DNA of 60,000 nt. It comes from Nymphaea colorata. Its lineage: Eukaryota; Streptophyta; Magnoliopsida; Nymphaeales; Nymphaeaceae. Position numbers and translations under genes: made by a program. The DNA lies in contig NC_045138.2 in NCBI RefSeq assembly GCF_008831285.2, positions 5,673,205-5,733,204 of the forward strand, written 5' to 3'. Shown here piece by piece: positions 22,347 through 33,592 of the stretch; position 1 is the first letter of the stretch; each line of letters starts with the position of its first letter. The notes beneath the pieces were generated by a model that was not told the origin of the DNA, did no database searches, and saw only the letters and a program-made list of their open reading frames with translations.

Positions 22347-24235
22347 TTACTTGTTTTTAGTGTATGCTATAACATTACCAATAATATGGCAGGTTCATGG
22401 TTTCATTTTTGAGAATAAACTTTTCCAGTTGAATTCAAAATGAATAACGAGGTGATAAGAAATTGGAATGTTAGACAAAAGGAAGTTCTGGGTGTTGCAT
22501 GTTAATTGATCATGTTGGGGTGTCTGAATAGGTAATGAGTTTCAAGGAGTATAGTGTAGCTGGTTGGATTAGTGGATCAGTCAAAACATAGTCATTTTCA
22601 AATTGAATTCTCTGAGTTGATGGAAGCAACCATAAGCTCATCTGGGTGAAGTTGAAGGTATTTCAACCTCTCACCTCCACGGTGGGTTCCCTCCTGCTCA
22701 CCCAAACTGAATAAATAACGACAGAAGTGGGGTGAAACAGTTTGTGATGCATATTTTAATTTGAAATTGATGCATGGATTGGTGCGGTGCCACAAATTAA
22801 TCTATAGTCCTGCAGAATCAATTTCTTATGATGGGGTGACCTATGAAAATATAAATTGGAGGAAAAAAAGTATTATAAACATTCTGTCTGTCGTATCCAA
22901 GCTAGCACACATCGTAAAAGTACTATGTCTCATGATTGTTGTTGCACATATGGTCGAATGAGGTATATTTGATGGATTTTTGTGATATTATCTCCGCCAT
23001 GTTTGAGCGGAGATAATATCACAGTAACATTCTAGAAATCGTCAAATAAAATTGGCACATATTGGCCAGATTTTGAGCACTGATAGGTAAAATTAAAGCA
23101 GAGAACAACTCGTTTTTTAGTAATAATATAAAACAATTTTTAACATAACTGTTGGGTTAGATCACCTCATTGTGGAGGATCCTATCCAAACCCAGGTGGA
23201 AGGTGAAAAGGCTTTTTTTTTGCACTCGTACTTGAGTGGAAAGCATTGAAAAGATGCAAATAAGAAACAATTTTGTGGATTGAAATTACAAAAGTTTAAA
23301 TAGAAGAGGGAAGAAAAGGGGGATTGGATGTTTTTATGTGATTCTTGGCTTGGGGTTTTCTTCTTCGTTGCTTGGGGTTTTTATGTTCTCTACTCACTGG
23401 AAGCAACAAGTGGCATTAACATGTCTCGCAATGTTTACAATTGCCGTCAATTTAATAATTGTCGATCTATTCAGACCGACTTTGTCAGCCTTGATGCGAA
23501 TAGTCAAGTAAGATGACCTGATAATGTAAAATTTTGAGGGGAAATTAGCTTGAGATTCAGTGACTATTGAAGGGCGAAAATATAAAAAAGCTTTATTGAC
23601 CTTTTCCTCATAATTAGATTTGACCTAGAATAGAAAAAGAAAAAAAATGTTTAAAATGAAAACTGATATTCTGTACAATTTTCTCATACTATATATGTAC
23701 AAAAATTTAATTTCGTATTTAAGATTGTGAGGGATCTTCAAGGGCTTATAAATGAGGTCATTACTAACTGGTTGTTCTGGTTCTTACCCATTTTCTGGAA
23801 AATCTCAAACTGCTATGGGGCGAGTTAGGATCCGTCGAACCAAAGGTCCCAAGCCCAACAGTGGGTCGAGTTGGTACAAAAGTCGCCATCATTGTCCTGC
23901 GGTAATCTCTTGTGGGGTCGCCAAGATCTTGAAGTCCAATTATCAAAGAACCCCATTTTAAGAAATTGGGGCACGTATTGACGTAAAATACTAGAATAAA
24001 CCGGTCATAGCATCTACGTTTGATAATAGAAAAAAATGAATGGCGGTCATAGCATCTACATTTGATAATAGAAAAATCAACATTACAACATTTTTCACGT
24101 AAAAACAAGTTGATGCAAAGCATGTGTTATATCAAAGTATTTTTGACAAATATATTAGGATGGTTATTTTATATTTAAAACAACTTTTTAATGAAAAAAT
24201 TGAAAGGTTTGTTTCTTTTTTGCTCTGTTTGGTGT
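22347..24235. other. Intergenic spacer B2-A3
   Basis: Homologous to 9287-12251 but shorter, because about 1.1 kb (10,391-11,507) has no counterpart. It contains a perfect hairpin (22981-23023) absent from the other units. No gene is seen. Confidence 0.7.
22981..23023. repeat. Perfect 17-bp hairpin unique to unit 2
   Basis: TGTGATATTATCTCCGC (22981-22997) and its exact reverse complement (23007-23023) flank a 9-nt loop. In the B1 spacer (about 9955) only the left arm exists, and TTGGCTGAGC follows instead of the right arm. The right arm is thus a new inverted copy of the left one. Confidence 0.93.
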
Positions 24236-24245
24236 TATATATATA
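24236..24245 (+). promoter_or_regulatory. TATA box of A3
   Basis: TATATATATA followed by ACAAACATAGCTACC, 50 nt before the A3 ATG. Confidence 0.6.
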
Positions 24246-24294
24246 CAAACATAGCTACCGAGCACCAAGTCTGCAAAATACCATCATCACATCC

Positions 24295-24595
24295 ATGGAT
24301 TCCATAGAGCTGGTAGCAGAGGGTATAGCAGCTCTTCTTGCCCTTTTCTTGATCTGCAATATTTGGCAAAAGAAAAAAAGAGAAGCAAGAGGCCGACTAC
24401 CGCAACAGAATGGTACTTGGCCAATAGTTGGACACCTTGGCCAGCTCACTGGAACTACACCTCTATAGAACTCTGGCTAGCGTTTCAGAGAAGCACGGGC
24501 CTCTCTTCAGTCTCCAACTGGGACAAAGGCGTGTCATTGTGGTGAGCAGCATGGACCTCACCAAGGAGTGCTTCACTGTCAATGACTGAGCCTTT
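24295..24595 (+). pseudogene. 5' part of CYP82-type pseudogene A3
   Basis: Exon 1 from ATG (MDSIELVAEGIAALL) to the copia insertion point. The hinge and GHLGQLTGTTPL are present. A 2-nt deletion then shifts the frame (stop at about 24466). In the correct frame the Arg codon of VNDRAF is TGA at 24586-24588. The sequence ends with CCTTT (24591-24595), the left copy of the copia target duplication. This copy shows the original insertion junction that is deleted in A2 and hidden in A1. Confidence 0.9.
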
Positions 24596-24832
24596 AGTTG
24601 GTGTATGGAACTTGATCCCTAATCCTTATGTTGTGAGGGTGGCCACAGTTTCTTCTTTGGTCTTATCTCTGAGAGTGTCTGTGTTTATCTGAGAGTGAAT
24701 AGTGAAAGATCTTTGCGACGGTGGACGTATGAGATTATTGCTCTGAACCACGTAAATCTTTGTCTACTTTTTTGTTGCTTCTATCCTTTTCTTGAGAGTG
24801 CGAGAAAAGAGTTTTGTGTGTTGTTTCTAACA
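24596..24832 (+). repeat. 5' LTR of Copia-1 in A3 (internally deleted)
   Basis: It begins AGTTGGTGTATGG (the first base of TG mutated) and ends TTTCTAACA. About 120 bp found in the 3' LTRs between AACTTGATC and CCTAATCC are missing. Confidence 0.85.
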
Positions 24833-24834
24833 AC

Positions 24835-24847
24835 TGGTATTAGAGCC
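24835..24847 (+). other. Copia-1 primer-binding site in A3 (mutated)
   Basis: TGGTATTAGAGCC, with one C-to-T change compared with the A2 site. It is two bases after the LTR end. Confidence 0.9.
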
Positions 24848-24869
24848 AGGTTCGTTCGCGATAGAAACA

Positions 24870-25798
24870 ATGGCGCTGGAAGAAAGAAAATTCAGAATCG
24901 AGAAGTTCGACGGTAAAGATTTTGGATTCTGAAAGATGCAGATCGAGGACTACTTGTATCAGAAGAAACTGCATGAACCACTCATGAGAGCAAAGCCCAC
25001 AACAATGGCTGACGCAGATTGGCAGTTGCTGGATAGACAAACCCTTGGAGTCATCCGGTTGACGCTGGCCAGAAACGTTGCCTTCAACATTGTTAAGGAG
25101 AAGACGACAGGAAGTCTGATGAAGACGCTAACAGATATATACGAAAAACCCTTTGTTTCGAATAAGGTATATCTGATGCATCGATTATTTAATTTGAAAA
25201 TGGCTGAAGGTGCCTATGTTATGGATCACATAAATGAGTTCAATGTTATTACTTCTCAATTATGTTTTGTGGATATTAAATTTGATGATGAGGTTCAAAC
25301 CCTAATTTTGCTGTCATCTCTACCGGAGAGTTGGAGTGCCACTGTGACCGCCGTGAGTAGTTCATTGGAGTCAAGTAAATTGAAGTTTAGTAGTGATCGA
25401 GATTTAATACTTAGTGAGGACATTCGCAGAAGAGAGACAAGAGAACCTTTCGAAATGCCTTAAATGTTCAAAACAGGGGCAGAACTAGTCAACGCTACCA
25501 TGACCGTAGAAGGTCCAAATCTAAGAGAATGAGTCAATCCAAACCTTGAAGTGATGGCTGTTGGAACTGTGGTAAGCCAGGACACCAAAAAAGAGACTGC
25601 AGGTTATTGAAAAAGAAAAACACAAATCGTGAAGATGATTCAGAAAAATGCAGCAACAAAAGATATAGCTGATGCACTTACTTTGAGTATACACAACTCT
25701 ATAGAGTCTTGGATTTTAGACCCTGGTGCATCTTTTTATTCAACATATTCTAATGAAAGTATACACAACTATGTTACAGGAAAATTTGGCAGAGTATA
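24870..25798 (+). pseudogene. Copia-1 gag and protease (A3), broken
   Basis: ATG at 24870 and the same TGA 20 codons later (24930-24932) as in A2. The frame from 24936 is open for 175 residues. The zinc knuckle C-X2-C-X4-H-X4-C is recognisable near 25560-25605 in another frame, and WILDPGASFY of the protease is near 25708. Coding sequence stops at the gypsy insertion (target copy 25799-25803) and resumes at 41934. Confidence 0.87.
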
Positions 25799-27485
25799 CC
25801 TTGTGTTTGCATCCCAAAATTTTCATTGGTTTTGGAGTGTTCCAGAAAAATGAAGTTTTCATTTTGAAAGAGAAAAGAAATGGACTCGCCCGTCGATACG
25901 ATGATCGACCGTTCCCGGCGCCTTTACCGGGGGTAATCAACCCAAGGACTATGTTTATCATTGATGCATTTCGTTTTAACATAAACATCTTTTTGATTTT
26001 ATATGCGGTGTAGAAAGTATTGAAAGTTTGGAGTTTCAAACTTTTGAAAAGGTTTTCGAAGAGTTGCTTGAAAATGTGAAATGTTTTGAGGAAAAAGTGA
26101 AACTAGTAAATATCATTTGAAAAACTTGTGAAAACATTTTGAAATCACTTTAGTGTTCTCTTAAGACTTTAAGTAGGTTTGAGATTTTGCTCTAATTCGG
26201 TTACCACCTAGCTAGAGCTCTATCCCTTCTTGCTTAAGTTCATTTAGAGAGGTGCTTGTGATCATAAGTGAAATAAAGTGGGTGAGAATGCATGAATGCA
26301 TTTACCCTATATGATTGAAAAAATGTAAAACATTCCTACCACAACATTCATCTAATGTCATTCCTACCACAACATACATCTAAGATTTCGTTGTTATAAT
26401 TATTGTATATAAGAAGGAAAAGTTTTTGAAAATGGATAGAGATTGTAGACCATCAAGCATGATTCCAATATTGGGTCATTACTTGGTTTGTGGTCTTATT
26501 GAAGTTGGTAAATAGAAAGTTCATGAGATGAGAATGTTAAAAAGAATACAAGAAATAAAACACTCTTATGAAAGGAAAGAGAGAGATATAGAGAAAGACA
26601 TGCATACATGTGTACATACCATCACATATACACATATATGAAAGCTTAAGAGAAAAAGATGTATTGATTTGAAGAGAAAGAGAGATTTTAGAGGAAAAGA
26701 AAAAAATCATACGCATATATGGGTATGAGAAATGTTATAAGAGAAGATATTTGTCTTCAAAAGAGGAATAAATATTTGAAAGAGAGGAGTTGGAGCACAT
26801 GTACATACGTATTCATGCACATATGAAAATTTATAAAATAGGAAGTGAAAGCATAGAGAGAGAAAGATGGGGGTCATCATGTTGGCATAAAGATATATAA
26901 CATGTATATACATCCATACCTTCACAAGATTAGAAAAATCAAGGAACAACTTAAAATTACCAACTTCAAATTTAATGTGGGCCGGAGGGGAGCTTGGACT
27001 CATGCAAGAGTCTAAGTTAAGTCTCTAAGGCCATGTTAGAAAGTTCTTTTTGAAAATGTTTTGAAAAATATGATTTATATAAGCATAGAATATTATTATT
27101 TAGTTTGTTGTAAAGGATATATTTCTTCCACCATTGGGTATGAAAGAAAACAAGCAACATAACGAGGCACTCATTAGGGTTCCTAATGTGATGATTAAGA
27201 AGGAAACTAACGCAAAATGACATGAAAATGCATATTAACATGTACATTTTCGTGAAGGTTTATCCCGGGTTGGACAAGTCCCAACCTCAAAAATTAATTT
27301 GAAAATAAAGAGTCCCCAAACACACTCTCATTCCCATCATACATTCACATGTAATAAAGAACCAAGCAACTATGCGTGCATAATTTATAGATAACATTCA
27401 ATGAATGAAAGAAATAAAGAAAATGATGGAAAAAGCAAAGTTCAATTAGGAGAGAAGACATGATGTAACTATGAATTGATATACC

Positions 27486-28095
27486 ACCTCATCTTCTCAT
27501 GTTCTCGGTGCACTTGAGTATAGCCTCTTGTCTCTAAAAAGATATTGAGAGCTACCTTTTTTAGCCGTGGGGAGATGAAGATGAGGAGAAAATGTAGAAA
27601 GAAAAACAATGTTATATTTAATAAAAGAGAAAACATGATTCAATCATGAAATGAAAGATCCTCTCATCTTTTCACGCTCCCAATGCACTTGAGCATAGCC
27701 TCTTGTCTCTAAAAAGAGATTGAGGGCTATCTCCTTTAGTCATGAGAAGAGGAAAAAGAGAAAAAAAGAAAATAACAAGGACAAGACTATATTGAAGAAA
27801 TGAAATAAAAATAACAACAAAAATATATTCATTAAGGAAAAGAATAACAACAACAAGAATATATTGAAGATTCATTAAGAAAAAGAATAACAACAACAAG
27901 AATATATTGAAGAGAAGAAAGAGCAAGAATATATTAATATAGAGAAAGAACAAGAACAACAAGAATACTTGAAAGAGTATGATTTAATCATAAAATAAAA
28001 TATGATCTCATCTTCTCATACTCCCGGTGCATTTGAGCATAGCCTTTTGTCTCTAAAAAGAGGTTGAGTGTTATCTCCTTTGGCCATGGAGAGAT
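27486..28095 (-). repeat. Dispersed LTR module, three copies
   Basis: An approximately 85-bp module contains CATCTTCTCA, a CCCGGTGCA-like word, ACTTGAGTATAGCC and TCTTGTCTCTAAAAAG. It occurs at about 27486, 27660 and 28008, separated by A/G-rich spacers. The other LTR has four copies (about 40025, 40200, 40378, 40680). The solo LTR at 53779-56939 has one, inverted, near 55197-55290. Confidence 0.85.
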
Positions 28096-28207
28096 GAAAA
28101 TGAGAAGAGAAAATGAAAACAACAACAAAACTATGTTTAAGAAAAAGAAATAACATAATAATAAGAACATTAATGAAAAGAAAGAAGAGAGAAATGAGAG
28201 GGATGAA

Positions 28208-28220
28208 GATTACATACCTC
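28208..28220 (-). promoter_or_regulatory. Splice-donor-like motif in the Ogre LTR
   Basis: On the minus strand GAG|GTATGTAATC, a good plant 5' splice site, stands about 214 nt after the LTR TATA box. It recurs in the other LTR (40878-40891) and in the solo LTR (55147-55158). No matching acceptor can be assigned by eye. Confidence 0.45.
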
Positions 28221-28423
28221 TAATGGGAAATGGCTTAAGGAAGATGAATACCTTCATTTGAAGATCCCCTTTTGAATGAAGCTCCAAAAGTGCTTGCTCT
28301 AAGTTGGAGAAGGAAATAGAAAGAGGAAGAGGGAGAAAGAGAGAGCTCAAGAGAAACTTTAAGTCTTCAAGTGACAATACACTACAGTTTCTCCCAAGAA
28401 CCAATCTTGCCCAAGAGGGAGGA

Positions 28424-28431
28424 TATTTATA
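28424..28431 (-). promoter_or_regulatory. TATA box of the Ogre LTR
   Basis: The minus strand reads TATAAATA, followed by TCCTCCCTCTTGGGC. The same block is at 41095-41102 and in the solo LTR at 54870-54877, so it is conserved across the family. Confidence 0.65.
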
Positions 28432-28476
28432 GAGGATTTTGGAACCAAAACCCAAAATTTGAATTTTTTTTATTTA

Positions 28477-29035
28477 AAAAGACTAAAATCAACCTCTAAA
28501 AAGGAGATTTTTTTGGCAAAAGGAGGGGTAAATTGGTCTTGTTTACCCAAAAAAACTAAAATCACCCTTTAAAAGGAGGTTTTTTGGTCAAAATGAGGGG
28601 CAAATCGGTCTTGTTAAAAAAAGTCTAAAATTACCCTCTAAAATGAGGTTTTCTGGTCAAAAGGAGGAGCAAATTGGTCTTGTTTAAAAAAAGGACTAAA
28701 ATCACCCTCTAAAAAGAGGTTTTTTGGTCCAAAGGAGGGAAAAATCGGTCTTGTTTAAAAAAAACTAAAATCACCCTCTAAAAGGAGGTTTTTTGTCAAA
28801 AGGAGGGGCAAATTGGTCTTGTTTGCCCAAAAAGACTAAAATCGCCCTCTAAAAGGAGGTTTTTGGTCAAAAGGATGGACAAATCGGTCTTGTTTGCCCA
28901 AAAAGACTAAAATCACCCTCTAAAAAGAGGTTTTTTGTCAAAAGGATGGGCAAATCGGTCTTGTTTGCCCAAAAAGACTAAAATCACCCTTTAAAAGGAT
29001 GTTTTTGGTCAAAAGGAAGGGCAAATTAGTCTTAA
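28477..29035 (-). repeat. Eight ~70-bp tandem repeats in LTR (U3)
   Basis: Each unit (plus strand) runs AAAAAGACTAAAATCACCC, TCTAAAAGGAGGTTTTTTGG, then TCAAAAGGA and TTGGTCTTG. Units start near 28477, 28549, 28617, 28686, 28757, 28829, 28900 and 28971. The array lies upstream of the LTR TATA box in the element's sense, so in U3. The sister LTR has the same array at about 41146-41705. Confidence 0.93.
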
Positions 29036-29038
29036 ATG

Positions 29039-29185
29039 ATTGATTTGGATCTGAACTTGGGTTTTGGATCTAAAAGTAGTATTTTGGATTTAATTTGGAT
29101 CTGAAAGCTCTATTTTGGATTTAATTTGGATCTGAGAGTAGTATTTTGGATTTAATTTGGATCTGAAAGTTGTATTTTGGAAATG
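29039..29185 (-). repeat. ~42-bp tandem repeats at the LTR edge
   Basis: The words TTTGGATCTGAAAG and TATTTTGGATTTAA alternate about four times. The same array is at about 41710-41855 in the other LTR. Confidence 0.88.
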
Positions 29186-29257
29186 TTGTGCTTAAATTTG
29201 AATTTCGCACTTGAATAAAACATCATAGTCCTTTAGAAAAATTTTGGGGTGATTACA

Positions 29258-29273
29258 GATGCCCATCTTTTTT
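29258..29273 (-). other. Polypurine tract of the Ogre element
   Basis: The minus strand reads AAAAAAGATGGGCATC directly before the 3' LTR start (TGTAATCACC). Its position and purine content fit the plus-strand primer of a gypsy element. Confidence 0.75.
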
Positions 29274-29349
29274 AATAAACTGGTGTTAGCCGTGCTTAGT
29301 GACAAAGATAAACGCCACAAATTTTTCAAACAAGACATTTTCATAGAGA

Positions 29350-29650
29350 TGTTTGAGGCTTTACCCCTTACCTGAATGGGTTGTTTGAGCTTAAATTGCA
29401 GGTTTAACCCCTTACCTGCATGGGTTTGCCGATTTCAAATTCAGGTTTAACCCCCCTGAATGGGTTGCCTTGACTTGCATCACAAGTTGAACCCTTTAAC
29501 TGTGTGGGTTGCTTTGGCTTGTAGCACAAGTTTAACCCATTTGCCTGCATGGGTTGCTTTGGCTAGCATTACAGGTTTAACTCATTGCCTGCATGGGTTG
29601 CCCTCATATTGCAGGTTTAACCCTTTACCTGCACGGGTTGCTCTCAAGCC
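29350..29650 (-). repeat. ~43-bp tandem array in the Ogre 3' untranslated part
   Basis: Seven units of 40-45 bp with the core GGTTTAACCC...CCTGCATGGGTTGC (plus strand) lie between the integrase stop and the purine tract. Each core is a weak inverted repeat (GGTTTAACCC, and CCTGCATGGG). Spacing and sequence vary between units. Confidence 0.9.
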
Positions 29651-29776
29651 CTGAGCAATAAAAATAAAAATGTCCCAGTGTAATTGTCATGTTTTACAAC
29701 TGGGAAGAATCTAGATTGAATAGTCGATGTGGAAACACAAATGTTTGACATTGATTGGAAAATGAATACAAGAGAA

Positions 29777-31255
29777 CTAGACATAAAATTTCTTGAAGTG
29801 AATGGCATTAACAGGATCGGCAAATTCCACCCCATCAGCATCAATTAGTCGGTATGAATTGTGGGGCAAAACTTCCTTAATGACATATGGGCCTTCCCAA
29901 TTTGGTGCCCACTTGCCTCGTGGTCGTCTTCTCAGGTACACTGCAGATCGTAGGACCAAATCATTTACTTTGAACTGTTTCTCGATAACTGACTTGGCAA
30001 ATTGTCTGGCTACCCTTTGGCAATAAGCTTCAGCATGTTCAGTCGCTTTTAGCCTCTTTTCATCTAGCAAATCGAGTTGCACTAGCCTTTTTTGTTGATA
30101 TTGAGTAAGAGGGAGCTTTATGAGAGAAGCAAACTTCAAAGCAGGTTTCAACACATGTAATGGTAGAACCACTTCTGTTCCATAGACTATCTCTGCTGGA
30201 GTGGCATTCGTTGGAGTTCTCATAGTGGTGCGATATGCCCATAGAGCGTTGTGCATCTTTTCATGCCAATCTCTTTCAGTTTCTACTATCTGTTCCAAGA
30301 TGTGGATCAGAATCTTGTTGGTAGCCTCTGCTTGTCCATTGCCTTGGGGGTAATAAGGAGCTGAAAAATGGTGCGTGATGTGGTATTTGCTGCACAATTG
30401 CCTCATCTTTTCATTCTTGAAATGAGTTCCGTTGTCTGATACTATATCATGAGGGACTCCAAATCTGCAAAGAAGATTTTTGTGAATGAAGGACACTACA
30501 TGACATCCTTCCACTGTTCTGAGTGTGACGACTTCTACCCACTTGGTAAAATAATCTGTTGCAGCAAGAAAATACTTATGGCCGTTAGAAGCTGCAGGGG
30601 ATATCGGTCCGACTACGTCAAAGGCTCACATTGAAAACGGCCAAGGAGATGTCACAGAATGCAAGTGAGAGGCTGGGGCATGAATTACTGGAGCATGCAG
30701 TTGACATTCTTTGCAACTTTTGACAAATTGGTGACAATCTTTTTGCATGGTAGGCCAATAATACTCTGCTCGAATTATTTGTTTGGTTAGGGTTTGGTAA
30801 CCAACATGGCCTCCACAATCTCCTCGATGTGATTCTTCGATTACTTTCTTTGTCTCATCTTCATCAAGGCACCGAGAGTATTCAGTGCTAAATCTATGTC
30901 TGTATAATACCCCTGTTATGATAAAGTACCTTGCTGACATACATTGTATTGCTTTTTGTTCATTTTTAGACATTTCAGTCGGGAATTCTCCGCTTTCAAT
31001 GTACCTTTTGATGTCATGGTACCAAGGCGTATTCCTCCCTTGGATATGATGAACATGCACCATCGTTTCAAAAGTAGGGTGTTCTAATCTTCCAATCTCA
31101 AAAGAACGGATTGCTTCATTGGTTCGAAAAGTGATGGTCGATCTTAAGCTCGCGAGGCCATCCGCAATAGGGTTACCTTCTCTCTTTACGTGAGCCAATT
31201 GTACTTCTTCGAATTGACAGATTAAGGAGGTAGCAATTTCTTGATATGGCACCAA
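29777..31255 (-). pseudogene. Ogre integrase, broken by one stop
   Basis: It inserts element DNA into the host genome. The N-terminal part (31255-30626) first carries the end of the second RNase H (QLAHVKREGNPIADGLA), then the H2C2 zinc finger (HRGDCGGH ... CKECQLHA). The catalytic core and C-terminal part are in 30514-29777. The DDE residues are visible as FDVVGP, SDNGTHF and GQAEATNK. Between SPWPFSM and AFDVVG there is a TGA, most likely from a Trp codon, in the same frame. The C-terminal domain with WEGPYVIKEVL resembles that of gypsy integrases. Confidence 0.92.
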
Positions 31256-31270
31256 CTTTTCATCTTTGAC

Positions 31271-31531
31271 TTACCATTCTCCATTCACTTGGTTTATAAT
31301 AAGCTGATAGTCGCTGAAGGCATGTACTCTTTTCACTTGAAAACTCAATAAAGAACGAAGTCCTTGTATGATGGCTTTATATTCAGCCATGTTATGGGTA
31401 CATGGAAAATCAAGTTTCAAAGAGTACGAGATCATTTCGCTTTCTGGAGTGATGAGTAAGATGCCTATGCCTGCTCCCATCACATTTCTGGACCCGTCAA
31501 AGTACATCTTCCATGTCGGAACTGTTTCCAA
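31271..31531 (-). pseudogene. Second RNase H (aRH type) of the Ogre element
   Basis: The segment WKMYFDGSRNVMGAG ... HNMAEYKAIIQGL ... FSDYQLIINQV is a type-1 RNase H of the kind found as an additional domain in the Tat lineage. Catalytic Asp (YFDGS), Glu (MAEYKA) and Asp (FSDYQL) are present. A TAA ends the frame after NGEW. The reading frame then continues in phase into 31255. Confidence 0.85.
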
Positions 31532-31902
31532 TCTTAGTACATGTTCATCTGGAAACTCATCATTTGTTCTGATTTCTTCGTACTGAGGGAAGTCTGCTAA
31601 CTGATCTGCAATTGTTTGTCCTTTGATTGACTTTTAAGACACATATTCAAGATCATATTGCATCAACAGAACTTGCCATTTTGCGATACGCCCATTAAGG
31701 AATGGTTGTTCCAAGATGTACTTGAGAGGATTTAGTTTGGAGAGTATCTTGACCTCACAAGCTAATAAATAATGTCTCAACTTCTGACACATCCAAACCA
31801 ATGCCAGACAAGTTTTCTCTATTGGAGAGTACTTCTTTTCGTACTGAACAAAAGTCTTGCTAATGTAATAGATTGCATATTCAATGCGACTTCCTTCTCA
31901 TA
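31532..31902 (-). pseudogene. Ogre gypsy-type RNase H and linker, broken
   Basis: Between RT and the second RNase H, fragments of the first RNase H can be read in shifted frames (for example ARLLFS near 31855 and KTCLALVWMCQKLRHY near 31780). A TAA follows CGGFLA at the RT end and another TAA precedes KSIKGQTIADQLADF. At least one frameshift separates this region from the RT frame. Confidence 0.7.
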
Positions 31903-33220
31903 TTATGCCAAAAAGCCGCCACATGCTGACTCATTAACTGTGATGTAAAGCAGCAGTGGTGTACCCAACGTTGGTGGTTTTAGAATTGGTGGATTTAGAA
32001 GGTATTTCTTGATCCTTTTGAATGACTGTTGGCATTCAAAACCCCATTCAAACTTGGCACATTTCCTCAATAGCTGGTTGAATGGCTCGCATCTCATGGC
32101 TAGATTGGAAATGAATCGTCTGATGGATTGGATTCGTCCTTGCATGCTTCGCAACTCCTTGATATAGGTAGGTGGTGGCATATCGATTATTGTCTTAGCT
32201 TTTGTAAGATCCATTTCAATTCCCTTCTTACTGTCCATGAAACCAAACAGTTTGCTTGACTCAACCACAAACACACATTTTTGAGGATTCAGGCGAAGCT
32301 TGTACTGTAAAAGCCTCTCGAATACTTGGGCAAGAGTTTCAATGTGATCTTCTCTTGTCTTGAATTTGGTCAAGTTGTCATCGATATATGCATCCATGAT
32401 TTTATGCATCTGGTCATGGAAGATGGCGGCCATGGCTCTTTGATAGGTTGCTCCAGCATTCTTCAACCCAAATGGCATTACCGTGCAACAAAAAGTACCC
32501 CAAGGTGTAGTAAAAGTGGTCTTAGGTTGATCTTTGACTGCTAATTTGATTTGATTATATCCTGAATATCCATCCATGAAAGAAAACATTGCATGGCATG
32601 CAGTACTGTCTACCAATAGATCAATGTTTGGAAGAGGATAATCATCCTTCGGTGTGGTTTTGTTCAAGTCTCAAAAGTTGATGCACAACCTAACTTTGCC
32701 ATTTTTCTTGGGGACCACCACGATGTTCGCCAACCATTCGGGGTAATCGATGGCACGAATGAATTTTGCCTTTAGCAAGTCCTCTAGTCCTTCTTTTACA
32801 GGGCCTTCTAGTCGAGGGTCAAGCTTGCGCAATTTTTGCTTAATCGGTTTGCAATTAGGATTTAAGGGCAAACGATGTTCGACCAATTGGGGGTCTAAGT
32901 CTGGCATATCTTCATAAGTCCAAGCAAAAGCTTCTTGGTTACTTATAAAAAAGTCCACCAATCTTTTCTTCTCATTCACTGACAAACTGGTGCCAATTTG
33001 AAGAATTTTAAGATCTTCACTGGTTCCAATATTAATTTCTTCAATTGGATCATTCACCAAAGATGAGGGATGTTCTTGTTTCTAAATCTGAGTGAATTCT
33101 GGTAATTCTGACTCGGGTATTGCCATAGGTTCCATTTCACCGACTGCTTGTTCGATAAATGCTTTCTGGGGGGACTTTCGTGGAAAAAGAATAAACTGAG
33201 ACATATTGAGTTCTGACATC
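31903..33220 (-). pseudogene. Ogre reverse transcriptase, one nonsense codon
   Basis: Copies the element RNA into DNA. The first part (about 33220-32671) contains EHRLPLNPNCKPIKQKLRK and VVVPKKNGKVRLCINF. The frame then meets TGA (32673-32671) and continues in the same frame as DLNKTTPKDDYPLPNIDLL. The active site is AYIDD, so the catalytic Asp pair is kept. GYNQIKLA and MPFGLKNAGATYQ are intact. The TGA most likely comes from a CGA Arg codon. Confidence 0.92.
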
Positions 33221-33592
33221 CTGTAAAGAGGTTAAAGGAAAGAGTTGGATGAAATTGACAACAAAAAATTACTTGCATTTGCATATATAAAAAAAAAAAG
33301 GTTCTTAGTTCATAGAATGGGTTCTTTCATGAGACGAGACAAAAAGATGTTCAAAATTACAAAATTCATGGAAGGATTTTGAAACAAAAGTGAATACTAT
33401 TAGCCCCCAAGATCTTCTTCAAATTCCTTCATGATATTCCAGTCCTCTCATGTTCATCTAGAAAGAGATGCTAATCGGTTGCAAGATGTCATCTTCATTT
33501 TTCCCAAGGCCAATGAATGGACGGTAGCCACCTTTGAGAAGCAACTGAAAACCCTTGGGGTTTTTCATGAAATGAACATACAATAGGTGTTC
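33221..33592 (-). other. Probable intron between protease and RT of the Ogre element
   Basis: About 370 nt have no coding resemblance. Its 3' border on the minus strand is CCTCTTTACAG, a good acceptor, followed by sequence that reads in frame into RT. I cannot fix the donor. Ogre elements are known to carry an intron at this place. Confidence 0.5.

Larger units (their letters stand above)
25804..29257 (-). repeat. 3' LTR of the Ogre element (3454 bp)
   Basis: Bounded by TG...CA (plus strand TGTTTGCATCC ... GTGATTACA). Counting by eye, it differs from the other LTR at nine positions in the first 120 bp, and less in other parts. So the insertion is not recent. It contains three copies of an approximately 85-bp module, eight approximately 70-bp repeats and four approximately 42-bp repeats. 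Confidence 0.92.

Noticed and set aside
27672-27962. Phe/Leu-rich ORFs that look like membrane proteins (also 40385-40677 and 35643-35939)
   Set aside because: They are antisense or low-complexity translations of A/G-rich LTR or Lys-rich gag sequence. They are not conserved as proteins between the two LTRs.
28477-29035. Regularly spaced repeats resembling a CRISPR array
   Set aside because: The repeats are direct tandems without variable spacers, inside a retrotransposon LTR of a plant.
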